Below, piece by piece: positions 49,690 through 61,456 of a stretch of 64,000 bases of DNA. Numbering within the stretch: position 1 is the stretch's first letter; the number at the start of each line of letters is the position of its first letter. The position numbers were made by a program, and so were the translations under genes. Below the pieces are notes generated by a model that ran no database searches, had not been told where the DNA came from, and was given only the letters and a program-made list of their open reading frames with translations. The stretch spans positions 2,325,311 to 2,389,310 of the forward strand of contig QANY01011336.1 in assembly GCA_003255025.1 (NCBI GenBank), read 5' to 3'. Source of the DNA: Datisca glomerata. Taxonomy: Eukaryota; Streptophyta; Magnoliopsida; Cucurbitales; Datiscaceae.

Positions 49690-50700
49690 TAGAAGATGAG
49701 GCTAATGAGGAGGATGAGGCCATTGAAAAGGAAGAGGAGAAAAAGAATAGGAAAAGGTCCAATGAGGCCATTGAAAAAATATAAGAGAAGAAGGTTGTGT
49801 CCAAAAAGTTCAATTGGCATGAAATTGGGTGAGGAAATGTTTGATTGGAATGGAACAAAATATTACTTTAATGGACAAGAAGATTCTGTCCATGCAATCA
49901 GACATTTTCTTTACAATTTTTCAAATTAAAATTTGGATGGATCATCTGGTAACATTGAGGCCAGATGATTACTCATTCTATCTTCGATCTTCCATGATGA
50001 TGGCTAGCGATGGGGAGGAGACGGAGATTGAGAAGGATGAGAAAAAAATGAAGAAGGATAGAAGAATGAAGAATAAGAAGATATCATATAGAAGGAAGAA
50101 GAAGAGGAGATGGTGGAGAAGGAAGAAGAAGAAAAAGAAGAAGAAAAAGATAAAAAAAAAGACAAGAAGAAAAAGAAGAAGAGAAGGTCGAAGAAAAGGA
50201 AGAAGAGAATGTAGAAGAAAAAGAAGAAGAGAAGTTAGAAGGAAAAGATGAAAAAGAAGTAGAAAAGGAAGAAAAGAAAGAAGAAGAAGAAGAAAGAAAA
50301 AGAAGAGAAGAAGAAGAAGAGAAAGAAGGTAATAAAGATGAGGAATGTGAAAAGAAGGAATATGAAGAAAAACTTAAGGGAAAAAAGAAATAGAAGAGAA
50401 AACGGAAAAAGAATAACAAAAAGAAGAAAAAACAAAAGAAGAAGAAACAAAATAAGAAGAAACAAAAGAAGAAAAAACAAAAGAAGAAGAAGAAATAACA
50501 AAAAAGAAGAAGAAGAATAAATATAAGAAAAAGAAATACACAAAGAAGAAGAAGCTAAAAATAAAGAAGGGAAGAAGGTGAAGAAAATAAGAATTAGAAG
50601 GAATAAAAAGGAAGACAAAAAAAGAAATAAAAAAAGAAGCTGAAAATAAAGCAGAAGAATAAAAAGAAACAAAAAAAGAGAATAAAAGGTCGCATCGATA
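49690..50700 (+). repeat. GAAGAA-rich coding microsatellite region
   Basis: Nearly a kilobase of AAGAAGAAAGAGGA-type triplet repeats reads as Lys/Glu/Arg-rich protein on the plus strand. It is probably an expanded linker between the DUF1985 block and the ULP domain. The Leu/Phe/Ser-rich frames on the opposite strand (50084-50909) are its antisense shadow. Confidence 0.8.
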
Positions 50701-51020
50701 ATATCTGCATTGGTGGATTCAGTTCGGTTAACGGAGTAGTCCAACGATGGAGAAGAAGAAGAGCTCGGCTGACTTGGTGAACTTGGTAAGAGGAAGATAA
50801 AAAGATCTCGGGTCCTAGTGTCGCCTAACTGGGAAACCAAAAAGTTTGAAAAGAAGAAACATCGAAGGGAAAAAGCTGATGAGAATATCGTTGTCAAAAC
50901 GGACTTCAAACATTTTCAAACATACGGTGATGAATCTTCAGATGATGAAACCCGTTTTAAAGCCTAGTTCACCTCCCCAAGGGTAAAGTAAGTTTTGTAA
51001 TTTCTATATACACTTCTTCT

Positions 51021-51245
51021 TCTCACGATGGCTACACTAACCTCGTGTAGTCTTCATGTAGTATACATGATGGTTACACTGACATCGTGTAATATACATG
51101 ATGGTTACTTGGCCTCGTGTAGTCTTCGTGTAGTATACATGATGGCTACCTGACCTCGTGTAATCTTCGTGTTGTATACACGATTGTATACACGATGGTT
51201 ACATTGATATCGTGTAACCACCGTGTAGTAAACTAATCGTGTACC
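51021..51245. repeat. TCGTGTAG/CTACACGA array 2
   Basis: This is the same octamer family, with CATCGTGTAACCACCGTGTAG variants. It is flanked by a donor-like GGTAAAGTAAGT near 50985 and an acceptor-like TTGTACAG near 51273, which places it in an intron of the ULP-like gene. Confidence 0.9.
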
Positions 51246-51570
51246 TAAATTTAATCTATAATTACGTTGTACAGGAATAAGAAAGTAGACATTAAATTTT
51301 ACACCGTTGATCTTACCAGGTTAAAAAACTAGTCTTTTCACCTTATCAATGAATTCAGTCAGATGTAAAAAGTTATTTATAATCTTTTTTAATGTGATAT
51401 TTAAAATAATTATAAATATCTTAACTACTCTTTATTACATTGCAGCATATCAATGCATACCTGGAGCTCATGAGGAGGGATTTGAAAGAATATAACTCTC
51501 ATATTAGAATCAGTGTTGGTGATTTAATTCTGCAAGTAAGTAGGATTTATTTTTGAACTTACTGAAGTGC

Positions 51571-51673
51571 ACACTGTAGTCTACTCGAGTCTTTCACGGG
51601 CCTCGTGTAGACTTCGTGTATTCTACACAATGCCATTACGGGCCTCATGTAGACTTCGTGTAGTCTTCATGAC
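51571..51673. repeat. TCGTGTAG/CTACACGA array 3 (short)
   Basis: A short run of CCTCGTGTAGACTTCGTGTA words begins just after the donor CTGCAAGTAAGTAGG (51536) and lies before the acceptor TCTGGCAG (51740), again inside a predicted intron. Confidence 0.85.
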
Positions 51674-52376
51674 CATTTTTTATTAATGTTGAGGATTTAA
51701 ATTTTTTCCCGTCACATTACATGGAAATATGTCTGGCAGAATGGTAGAGTTTGAGCAAGATCCCACGGGCTGAGATATTGACGTTGATGATCAGCTCCGG
51801 TACCTGGACCTCGACTTGCAAACAAATTTTGGAAGGAGCTGGGAACATCCGGATAAGGTTATCTTCCCAATGAATGTGAACTGCAGTCATTAGATTGCGG
51901 TTGAGCTTGATTTGAATGGCTAGTATATTCATATTTATAACTTCATGAACATGCATATCAACGCTCTTTGTACATTGAAATAATGAAACCTATAATGAAA
52001 ATTGTCCCTCGGCTTCTTCAAACGATGAACGTGGATGGGAGAAGACAGGGGGTTAAACCCAAAAATGAGTGAAAATATGATATCATGAAGTGTCCACAAC
52101 TAGAGAATGAGTAAGTGAAATATATATCTTTTTGAAAGTCTACTTAAAAATTTATACATATTATTTAATTGTGTTTTTGCATTTCATGTGTTTTGTAGTT
52201 TCGATTGTGGGGTATTCATCCTTAAGTTTGTCGAAACCTTTGCATATAGGAAGAACCTCCAAGAAATAAGTCAACAACAAACGTCAAAATATCGAACACG
52301 AATTGCAATTGAGTTATTTGCACGCGACATAGTTGTACCAAAATAATTTAGATATCTTTGTAACTATATGTTTAAT

Positions 52377-52830
52377 GTAGGCTTCATGTAGCCTACACGA
52401 TGACTTCACAGGCATCTTGTAGTCTTCATGTAGCATACACGAGGCCTTCACCATCATCGTGTAGGTTTTGTGTAGCCTACATGATGACTTCACGGGCATC
52501 ATGCAGACTACACGATTACTTCACGGGCAGCGTGTAGGTTTCATGTAGGCTAATTAAACTTTATGACATTATTAAATACCAAACACAAGTATATTTCTAT
52601 ATTTAAGTGGCTTGGTCATCTTGATGACCTCACATGCATCGTGTAGGCTTCATATAGACTACATGATGACTTCGCGGGCATCGTATAATCTTAATGACAC
52701 ATGACTTCACGGGTATCGTGTAGTCATCATATATTCACGGATATCGTGTAGGCTTCATGTAGCCTACACGATGACTTCACAGGCATCGTGTAGACTACAC
52801 AATGACTCCACGAGATCGTGTAGGATTCAT
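52377..52830. repeat. TCGTGTAG/CTACACGA array 4 with embedded duplication
   Basis: The array starts about 30 bp after the stop of the ULP-like gene and ends before the transposase gene. Within and just after it, a unique stretch (GGCTAATTAAACTTTATGAC, then CAAACACAAGTATATTTC) occurs twice, at about 52548-52620 and 52830-52945, so roughly 280 bp were duplicated. Confidence 0.9.
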
Positions 52831-53109
52831 GTAGGCTAATTAAACTTTATGACATTATTAAATAACAAACACAAGTATATTTCTATATTAATATTTAACT
52901 TAAGTCTACAAATGTCATTATTTATATTTAAATGGCTTGATCATCCCGTTGAGATAGAGGAAATTGGATTTCTGCACGTTTATTGGTTATGGTCAATTTG
53001 CCCACAGCGTTTGCACTTCATTCTCACTACTTCCTCACCTCTAGATGGAATTCTCTCTATCTTAGGTCTGCCACTTTACCGCCTCGTTGTAGGTGGCAAT
53101 ACCACCTTT

Positions 53110-55845
53110 TCATGAACCTCTTAGCTGATGACCCAATCTGTTTGATCTCCAAGAAGATGTATTGTTTCCGCGTACACAACAATTAGAGCCTCATTTTTGT
53201 AGAACCTCGAACACATACTGTATACGGAAATATTGTGCTGCCAACATTCAGCCAACGCATGCATGCATGGAATTTGATCAAGATCAAATTCTCTGCACAT
53301 ACAAGTCTTAAGATACAAGCTTATCACTGCTTCCCTACCCCCCACCTGCAACACAAAACTCGTGGATGTCAGAAGGAAACAATGATAGTATATGTGATGC
53401 AAGATGCATCTTATTAGGCTCACTCTCAACCCAATCTATCATCTACGGGGTGATTTGACAGGCAGTTGTCTGTCGTTCATAGAACCACCGTTATAACATG
53501 TCACATATATGTTCTATAAGGCATGTAACGGGAAGCTTTCTAGCATCCTTCAAAATCTCATTCAAATATTCTTTCGATGTTTGTAGTCATTATATACGCC
53601 TTTCATCAAAACAGGAACATGCCCACCTCTCAACTCCCCCCACCGACACGTATTGTGAGATATCTAGAAATATCTCTGTAAAATGAGTCATCAGCCAATC
53701 AAATTCTCATTGACGGTATACCGTTGCTGCTTTCTAAAATAATGTGATGACATCTTATTTTTATAAATTGATTTGATATTTTGAACCATATGGAAAATGC
53801 AAGCTCCATGAAGCGCATTGAGAAAGACAACCTCTATAACATTTAGTATACTTGTATGCCTGTCGGATATAAATACCAAGTCATCTGGATGATCGATTAC
53901 ATCGTGAAGTTTACAGAAGAATCATTCTCATGAATCATTATTTTTTGAATCTGCAATTCCAAATGCAATGGGATATACTTGGTTGTTCCTATATTTTGCT
54001 GTGCAACAAATAATACCCCTTTGTATTTGGATTTTAAGGCGGTTGCATCAACAACAATGACAGGCTGTATACAGCTAGAAAATCCATGAACAGAGGGTCT
54101 AAGAGCCATGTAAAATATTTAAAATGATCCTGCTCATCGGTCTTTATGCGTGTTGTTGTCCCTGAAAAATATTCAATATTGTTGTATCAAAATCAACAGA
54201 GTACGTAGTGTACAGGATGCGTACACGAGGTCCTTGTAATCGTCGTATAGGCTGCAAGATGACTACATGAAGTTCGTGTAACCATCATGTTGAATGCACG
54301 AGCTCCGTGTAGACATCATGTAGACTATAAGATGACTACATGAGGTCTGTGTAGACATCATGTAGACTACACGAAGTTCGTGTACCCATCGTGTAGTATA
54401 CACGATAGATACACGAGGTCAGTGTAGTACTCGCGTTGACATTATAATGGCAAAATAATGTACATGATGACTACACGAGGTCAGTGTACCCTTCATGAAG
54501 ACTACACGTGGTCAATGTACTCATCACGTAGTATACACGATGGCTATACGAGGCTCGTGTAGACATTATGATGGCAAAATAAAAAATAAGTACCTAGATT
54601 GTTTGATTCTAACATGTGACAATATGCTAGGAGCATCCTATAGTTGTCTTCAGGAGACCCTCGAACTAATTCTAATGTATATTCCCTAGCCCTTCATGCC
54701 TTATGGTAATTTATGTTGACACTGAAATCAAGCCGAACATCTTTAATTATGTTTTTTAGCCTATATATACGTTCGATACCCGTGTATTTCGACCGTATAG
54801 AATGACCAATCAATGAATATGTAGCTGGATGGTGTTCATATCTCAATACTTCAAATGTGCATATAGGTGTATTGATGAAATTTATAACGTTGAAGTACGG
54901 ACAATTTTTCAATTTCATGACCGTAACTTCCATTGGCATGTTTTCTCAACACATACAAGTACCAATATTGACTGTTTTGACTTGAAGATCTGAAACTCAA
55001 AATTTCTCCGGATGGCCATCATACGAGCAACCTTAAGCAGCTCGACTTTATCACTGTATAAATCATCCATATTTATTATGTCTGGTACAAGCTGATTCAA
55101 ATCAACTCGTTGCTCGCTGGACCCAGGACGTTGTTCATTCAAATCAGGTTGTGATGGTAATGGACAAGTGGTCTCGGGTTCAAGACTAGTATTCAAGTCT
55201 GAAATTGTTGTATGGTCGTCTCCACTGATGGCTTCATCATGGTCATCTCCATGAATTGTACCATCACACACCCCCTGATCAAAATCATCATCATCATCAT
55301 CTCCATAAACATCCTCATCCTCAAAAACATTATAACCGCCATGACAAAAAACATCATCATCATGATAGTTCCTTTCAAAATGTTTAACACTCTAAAAGTG
55401 ATGAATGTTTTCATGTAAAGGTTGTCGTGATATTTGTGTTTCAGGAACCCAACTTTGATAAAACCCTGTAGTTTCAGGAACCCGAGGTTGTTGTGTCATT
55501 GTGGCTTGAGGAACCGAGCTTTAAGATGGAAATTTTTTTACCTTGGTACTTACAAATAGTGGGCTTCTACGTGATTTTGATCCATTCTCCTTAACAAAGA
55601 ATTGTAAATCTCTATCTTTTAAAATTTCAATAGGAGGGCAGGGGACATGGTTTCTATAAAGAAATTTGATGGACATATCATACTTTGAGTGGTCAATTTC
55701 GAGTTCTTCATGAAATATACCCAATAGTTCGTAGTAAGTGCAGTTAGTAGATATCTCCAATAATTTAGTCTTCTATCCACTAAAAGACCATGTTGTACCA
55801 TTTTCACCCGATCTCCATCATGGATTACAAATTTTCAAACTTCAG
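53110..55845 (-). pseudogene. MuDR-type transposase gene of the MULE, broken
   Basis: On the minus strand, from right to left: an N-terminal PB1-like block (55521-55840, EISTNCTYYELLGIFHEELE and PPIEILKDRDLQFFV); an acidic, low-complexity linker (55060-55400); the MuDR DNA-binding block (54590-55030, LLKVARMMAIRRNFEF and CQWKL); the MULE transposase domain (53690-54161, VIVVDATALKSKYKGVLFVA and VFISDRH with its acidic residues); and a SWIM zinc finger (53121-53429, CMCREFDLDQIPCMH, Cx1C...CxH). An intron at 54162-54593 joins two parts in frame (…NNL-G-TTTRI…). It would cut and insert the element in the nucleus. Stops and frameshifts near 53880 and 53690 break it. Confidence 0.8.
54198..54572. 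repeat. TCGTGTAG/CTACACGA array 5, inside a transposase intron
   Basis: The array fills most of the predicted intron 54162-54593 of the transposase gene. The intron has a minus-strand donor CTAG/GTACTT and an acceptor TTTTTCAG/GG, and joining the flanks keeps the reading frame. Confidence 0.9.
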
Positions 55846-55908
55846 ACATATATGTATATACATCAATGAAGGAAGTCAGTACAAGAAGAATACATAATGA
55901 AATGGAAT

Positions 55909-56425
55909 ATTACATGATGATCGTGTAGTGTACACGAGGCGTTTCACGGGCATCGTGTAATCATCGTGTAGTGTACACGAGACATTCACGAGCATAGTGT
56001 AGTCATCGTGTAGTGTACACTTCACGATGATCATGTAGACCTCGTGTACTGTAATAAGTCCTACACGATGACTACACGATGATCATGTAGTGTAATCGTG
56101 TAGTGTACTATGCGATGATCGTGTATTGTAATCGTGTAATGTACACGAGGACTACACGATGATCGTGTAGTGTACACGAGGGTCGTGTAGTGTACACAAT
56201 GAGTACACGATCATCATGTGGTCATCTTATACACTACACGATGACACTACACGATGATCGTGTAATGTAATAGATGTTATATGATGTTCATGAACTGTTG
56301 AAGAAGTTCCTGATACACCACACGATAATCATGTAGTGTACATGAAGTCTACACGTGGCTCGTGTACCCTTCGTGTAGTCTACACGATGACTACACGAGG
56401 CTAGTGTAGTACTTGTGTAGATCTC
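55909..56425. repeat. TCGTGTAG/CTACACGA array 6, upstream of the transposase
   Basis: This is the largest island. It is made of GATCGTGTAGTGTACACGA and similar perfect or near-perfect palindromes. It lies between the transposase N-terminus and the right terminal repeat, so in the leader or promoter of the transposase gene. Confidence 0.9.
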
Positions 56426-56822
56426 ATTTAACACTGCACCATCATCTTATAGTGATTCTATACAATAAATGAATTTCAAACAACGTTCCAGGAAGAAGAA
56501 AATAAATAAATATTTCCAGAAAACTCATGAAAGAAGGAAGAAGACAAGTAAATATTTCCAGAAACAAGAAAATAAAATTTATATTTGTTCTAGATAGAAG
56601 AACTAACAATCATTTGCTGTTGCAGGAAGAAGGAAAAAGATGAAGAAGAAGAAAACGAAGAGGAAAACGAAGAAGAAGTAGAAAAAAAAATGAAAAATGA
56701 AGAAGGAGAAATGGAGTGGGTAGGGAGGTTTTGAGTGTTAAGTGAGTAGACTATGACATTTGATTGGACAACTTGTAAGAATGACATTGGGGGAAAAGTG
56801 AAAAAATGAAGGAAAAGTGGGG

Positions 56823-56902
56823 CAGAGGTCAAGGTAAGCAAAAATTAGTGTAAGAGTCTAATTATGTAAAATGGTTACTGTAGGGGCTACTTTAACAAAA
56901 AT
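56823..56902 (-). repeat. Right terminal inverted repeat of the MULE
   Basis: It is the inverted counterpart of 47593-47672 (see the MULE entry). Inside it, 56640-56700 is again GAAGAA-rich. Confidence 0.75.
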
Positions 56903-57129
56903 CCGTTGTTTTTGTTTTTTTATCAAACAGATTGTCTGATATATAAGAAACTTGTTAAAGTCATCAAGAAAATTGTATAAAATATACGAGAGTAGCTGGA
57001 TTTTTTTTAATATTTTGATATTCAACTAAATGTCATATATATTTTACATTGCAACTAATCAATTAACTACTTTTTCAACAACAAGAATAAATACAAATCA
57101 ACTACTTTTATTACTGAAAAAAATATATG

Positions 57130-57660
57130 AATAAATAATTGTTGTCATAAGAATCATCGACGAGAGCACATGGCTCATTTGATGATGTTGGGATCACTGA
57201 CAGCTGCATGAGAACTATGTTGATGACGATGAGATTGCCAATGATGCCATTGGAGCCTCGTGAGTACCACCATCGGCGCCACGAGAACTTGGTTGATGAT
57301 GTTGAGATCATCGACAGTGGTAAGTTAGCTATGTTGATGACGTTGGGATTGCCAACGGCACTACTAGGAACCCTCGTTGACGGCGTCAAAATTGTTAAGG
57401 ACATCATGGGTACCCCATTGAAGATGTTTGATCACTGAGGGTGGCACGGGATCATCGATAATGAGATGAGGTCACCGATTGCGACACGACAACCTCGTTC
57501 ATGACGTCAGAATAGCCGACGATGCCAGTGGAACCCCGTTGATGGTGCCAGGCTTTCCAACAACGGCAAAGAACCTTGATGATGATGTCGAGATCATCGA
57601 TGGCGGCACGATAGCCCCGTTATTGATGTGAGAATTGTTGGCGGAGCATGAGAATCCCAT
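57130..57660. repeat. Degenerate tandem repeats, ~85 bp (half-unit ~43)
   Basis: Words such as TTGATGATGTTGAGATCATCGAC, GGCACGAGAACC and GATGACGTTGGGATTGCCAA recur in order across the segment with many changes. Open frames through it (57111-57407, 57208-57438 and 57499-57681) are by-products of the repeat. I do not recognise the family. The GC content is higher than in the surroundings. Confidence 0.65.
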
Positions 57661-59124
57661 AAAATATGATATACTCCTCAAGAGAGAAAATATTTCGCAC
57701 TTAAAATAATTCTTTAAACAAAGATTTTATACTTTTACGTTTTAGGTAATGTGTATATCCGAGTTTCTGCACAGTTGATGTACCTTAGACTTTAGACGCA
57801 ACTTTGAGCGCAAGACAACTCACATCATGATCAATTACGCTAAAAGATAACCTCATAGTTGATTCAATACATAATTATAAGAACTTCTCAAAATGAAAAG
57901 AACTTGAGAATAGATAAAAAAATTCTATCGTTTATTTTCATATTTCAATGATATATATAAAGAGAATGTTTCTTAAATTTGATATTTATATTTACCCTCT
58001 TTTCCGCTTGATTTCTAATTTCCTTGAACCGAAACATTTATTGAGGGTACTATATATATGTTAAAGAACCTTTTTATGTTCTTAACCCTTGTACTTTGGG
58101 GTCAGTTCCACTTTAGACTCTCAGACAAATAATTTTAAACTGGACCTCAATTTTACACAAAGATCATAAGTTAAACCTCGTGTCCAATTTATGTATGTGC
58201 ATCTTAACAAAAATTGGGCGAAAGGTATACTTTAGATGTTTGTGCAAATCTGAAGTCTAGTTTAAAACTTTTTGTAGTCTAGAATCAAAATTGGAATAAC
58301 ACACAGATGGTCGAAAGTGCACTTCTCTATAAAGCATATTTTTATTGATAATTACAACTAAAGACAATTTGTCAATTTATTTTTTTAATTGATCGTTGGT
58401 GTTTTAAACTCAATCTATTTAGCTGTCTAGATAATATTTTTCCATGTTTACTAATAAATTGATTAATTAAATGGTTAATTTCACGGACACCTCTTCAAAT
58501 TTGGTCATTTTTAAGAAAACCCCTTCAACTTTAACTTCTTCCTAATTTATCCTTCAACTTTCATGAGCTATCAAATAGACCACATTTGCTATATATATAA
58601 TATACGGTCAGATTGGTCTAGAACTAACAAAAATTCTGGACCAGTCTGGAATTTTAGTCCTTTCTAAAAGGAGGACCGAACCGATCACTTACAAAAAAAC
58701 CGTTCAGACCGATCAATTTTGATTCGTATCAGTTCAGATTAAATAGTCTGGACGGTTTTTGAATACCCCTACCCAATATTTCACCAAGTAGTAGCCCAAG
58801 ATTCTAAGCTTTTATTAAATGAAAGAAAGATTCACCAGGACAAAAATACTATATATGCAATATATAGAAGGGGAATGAATACTTTCTTTTTTACTTTTAC
58901 CTTTGATTTTTTAATGAACGAATGAAAATTTCATTTCAAATTTATATTATCTCAAATCTACAAGTAAGTTTAATATTATTTTACTACTTTTTAAGGGATT
59001 TGAAATATTTGTTTTGGCGACGACTTGTGATATCAAGTTAACATTTTGTTTTTACTATGAATAAATTCTTCGTTAATAGGATAGATCCAGAAACCATGTT
59101 AATGCTTCATTTTTAGAATAATTT
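57661..59124. other. Intergenic DNA with a hAT-like end remnant
   Basis: There is no coding region. At 58600-58785 GGACCGAACCGATC, CCGTTCAGACCG and AATACCCCTAC resemble one end of the CGGTTCGG-type hAT-like elements at 19 kb, without a matching partner. The rest is AT-rich and unassigned. Confidence 0.45.
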
Positions 59125-60480
59125 CAACATTTCATGCTAGGTGAACCTGACATGGTGTACTGTGACAATATTTCACATTCCTCTAGGAAGTGCGTAAATG
59201 ACCCTGGACGTTGTTCTCCTGAACCATCAAATCTACCTTATTATTCATTATCACAGTCAGATCTAATACTTTTAATCATTTTGTTAAGTTGATTCTCAAT
59301 TTTAGTCTTAAATATTTTGAACACGTTCAATGACTCTGATTATCATGAATAAGAAATAGGTAGTCATATCTTGAGTAGTCGTCTATGAATGTTATAAAAT
59401 ATTGTTGATCATTCCATGAAGTTTTAGGGAATGACCCACAAATGTGTGTATGAATTAATTCTAAGACGTTTGTTGCTCTATTGACACCTAATTTCTTTTT
59501 GTTTGGTATGTTTTCTCTTGATACACTCAATGCAGACGGTAAGGTTTAAAAAATCAAGGGATTCTAAAATGCCATCTGACACAAGCCTCTGAATTCTCGT
59601 TTTGGAGATATGACCTAAGCTCTTATGCCAAAGTGTGGCTGAATTTTTCTTATTAATTTCATTTTAGTAGTATCTTGTGATTCCACATGCAAGGCTTCAC
59701 TATAAGACGTATTAACATCAAGCAAATATAAGTTATCATAAGCATTAAGAAAATGAGTTCCAACAAGGTTTGAATTTATTGATAAACTAAACTGATTGCT
59801 TTCAAATGAACAATAATAACCTAATTTGTCCAACTTAGAAACAGAAACCAAATTCTATCTAAATGATGATACAATACAAGTATCAAATACATCCTAATAA
59901 AATTCAGTTTTCAATAATAACTTATAATGCCCAATAGCCTCTACTTCTACCGATTCTCCACCTCTCACATAGATGTATCTTTCAGCATCAATTGAATTTC
60001 GATACCTCAAACAACCATGTATATAAACACTTATGTGAGCAGACCAAAGTAAGAGACATACATTTTTTGACATGTCATGCATGATATTTGGCACAATCCT
60101 TCTTTACATGTACAGGCTTCCCACAAAGAAACAGTTATCATTGTCCTTACACTGTTTCTTTTCTGCTGGACCCTTAGCAACTTCTTTGTGCTTCTTTCTT
60201 TTTTTGTTTTTGCCCTTAGAGGTGCTAGCTAAATGAGCACTTTCAGTTTGATCATGCTTCATCATCTCTTCCTCTTGCACACAATATGAAATGAGCTCAT
60301 TGAGATTTTATTTCTCCTTCTAACAATTATAACTGATTTTAAAAATACTGTGTTTTGCTGAAGAGAGATCAATACCAAATGTACGAGCAAGTCATCCGAC
60401 AGCTCAAGTTTGAGTGCCTTAAGTTTTAAAGCAATGTTAAATATTTCCATAATGTACCCCCTTATGTTCTCTTTGCATTA
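59125..60480 (-). pseudogene. Copia element 1: gag and integrase remnant
   Basis: On the minus strand, 60262-60450 is gag-like (the HLVLISL region and a terminal CKRKR). At 59615-59851 comes the pre-integrase block (MVSVSKLDKLGYYCSFESNQ) and at 59327-59530 the integrase start, with the catalytic Asp in ELIHTHICGSF altered (TH where TD is usual) and the next Asp pair in FIDDYSRY. Coding similarity ends near 59125 inside the integrase core, so RT and RNase H are lost. Several frameshifts are present. Confidence 0.75.
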
Positions 60481-60907
60481 ATCCATAAAGACATACCAAA
60501 ATAATTGAATTTAATTGAAACAAAAATACCTTAATTAAATTGAATCAAACAAATCAATTCAATTTTTTATTATTGTAGCAGTGCTGCAGTACTATACCCA
60601 TAAAAGAGGGAATAAAATTCTAATTTTTCTGTATGATACTACAAAACAGAAAAAAATAAAATTGTTCATGTACGGTACCCATGAAGTAGGGGATAATTGC
60701 CCTTATATTCCTGATTTACATAATTAATCTTCAAAAAACAACATGGATATGCAATTCACACAACATAATCACACTTGCATATCAATTATTCATCAAATAA
60801 CATCAAAATATCAAAATCCTTAAAATCTTAGATCCTTAGAACCCTAATTTTAGATTTTCTCCAAATCTTCAAATTTTAACCCCTCTCAAAGAAATCAATA
60901 ATGGGAA

Positions 60908-60919
60908 GCTCTGATACTA
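60908..60919 (-). other. Primer-binding site of Copia element 1
   Basis: The minus strand reads TAGTATCAGAGC two bases after the LTR end, one base different from TGGTATCAGAGC, which is complementary to the initiator methionine tRNA 3' end and is typical of plant Copia elements. Confidence 0.8.
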
Positions 60920-60921
60920 CT

Positions 60922-61456
60922 TGTTGGGTTTGAGATTAAACCTAACTATACATGCTTCTATGAAATTCATCATATCGACATGTTTCTATGAAATTCATCA
61001 AACTCTAATCTTAGATACATATATTTCATTTTGATTTCAATAAGAAAACGATATGAGGAATTTGATTGCAGAAGACTTACCTGGTTACATGAATAATTGA
61101 ATGACAAATTGATGGATCAGATCTTTCAAATTGGCACAAGCCCTTGAGTTCTTCTCCAGGATTTTCTTTTGAAGGAATAAAGATAACGATTCAAAGAAAG
61201 CTGATTTTTTGTGTAATTTGAGGACCATAACCCTTTCAAATAACTGAGTAATTAATGATCATTGATATTTCTAATTTGACCATTCAACAAATTAAAATAT
61301 CACTTATGGTATCTACATATTAATTCTAGGATAATTATACCCATAAAACTTAGAACTTTAATTTTTTAATTAGATCACTTTAATTAAACTTATTTAAAGA
61401 TAACACAACACATTTAATTTTATATGTGTGACCTCACATGCTAAATTTTTTCAACA
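60922..61456 (-). repeat. 5' LTR of Copia element 1, 535 bp
   Basis: On the element strand it starts TGTTGAAAAAATTTAG and ends AAACCCAACA, with TGTTG/CAACA ends. It belongs to the same family as the solo LTR at 37682-38174, lying on the opposite strand. The matching 3' LTR is missing because the element is truncated at about 59125. Confidence 0.8.

Larger units (their letters stand above)
48230..52346 (+). pseudogene. DUF1985 + ULP1-like (C48) protease gene of the MULE, broken
   Basis: Reading left to right: a DUF1985-like block at 48320-48850 (phrases LFLLRKTCFGHLLDLP, MTGLKFSEARDEKK, TLIYLLEHFLLGKENR and AYDLEAFNQYP); a low-complexity Lys/Glu stretch at 49680-50700; a linker; an exon near 51446-51535 (LELMRRDLKEYNS); and a Ulp1 peptidase domain at 51740-52346. 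The protease shows the catalytic His in NCSH (51888-51890) and the catalytic Cys in FDCGVFILKF (52206-52208). The usual Asp is replaced by Asn (YIHIYNF, 51939-51941), and the Trp after His is a TAG stop. It would have been a SUMO-type or related cysteine protease. Introns have plausible GT-AG borders. Stops and frameshifts show decay. Confidence 0.7.
47593..56902. mobile_element. Mutator-like element (MULE) with ULP-like gene, 9.3 kb
   Basis: The two ends are inverted copies of each other over about 80 bp: TTTTTGTTAAAGTAGACCCC at the left and, reversed, TTTTTGTTAAAGTAGCCCC at the right, both followed by ACCATTTTA, TTACACTAATTTTT and CTTA. Inside are two convergent genes: a DUF1985/ULP-like gene on plus and a MuDR-type transposase on minus. 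Transduced ULP-like genes are known from Kaonashi-type MULEs. A 9-bp target duplication was not evident in the AT-rich flanks. Both genes contain stops, so the copy is not autonomous as it stands. Confidence 0.8.

Noticed and set aside
50084..50909. Long Leu/Phe/Ser-rich open frames on the minus strand
   Set aside because: They are the antisense of the GAAGAA triplet repeat; the composition reflects TTC/CTT repeats, not a membrane protein.
49362..56425. CRISPR-like arrays (repeated short motifs)
   Set aside because: The motifs are contiguous and in both orientations, without unique spacers of fixed length, and the context is a plant MULE.
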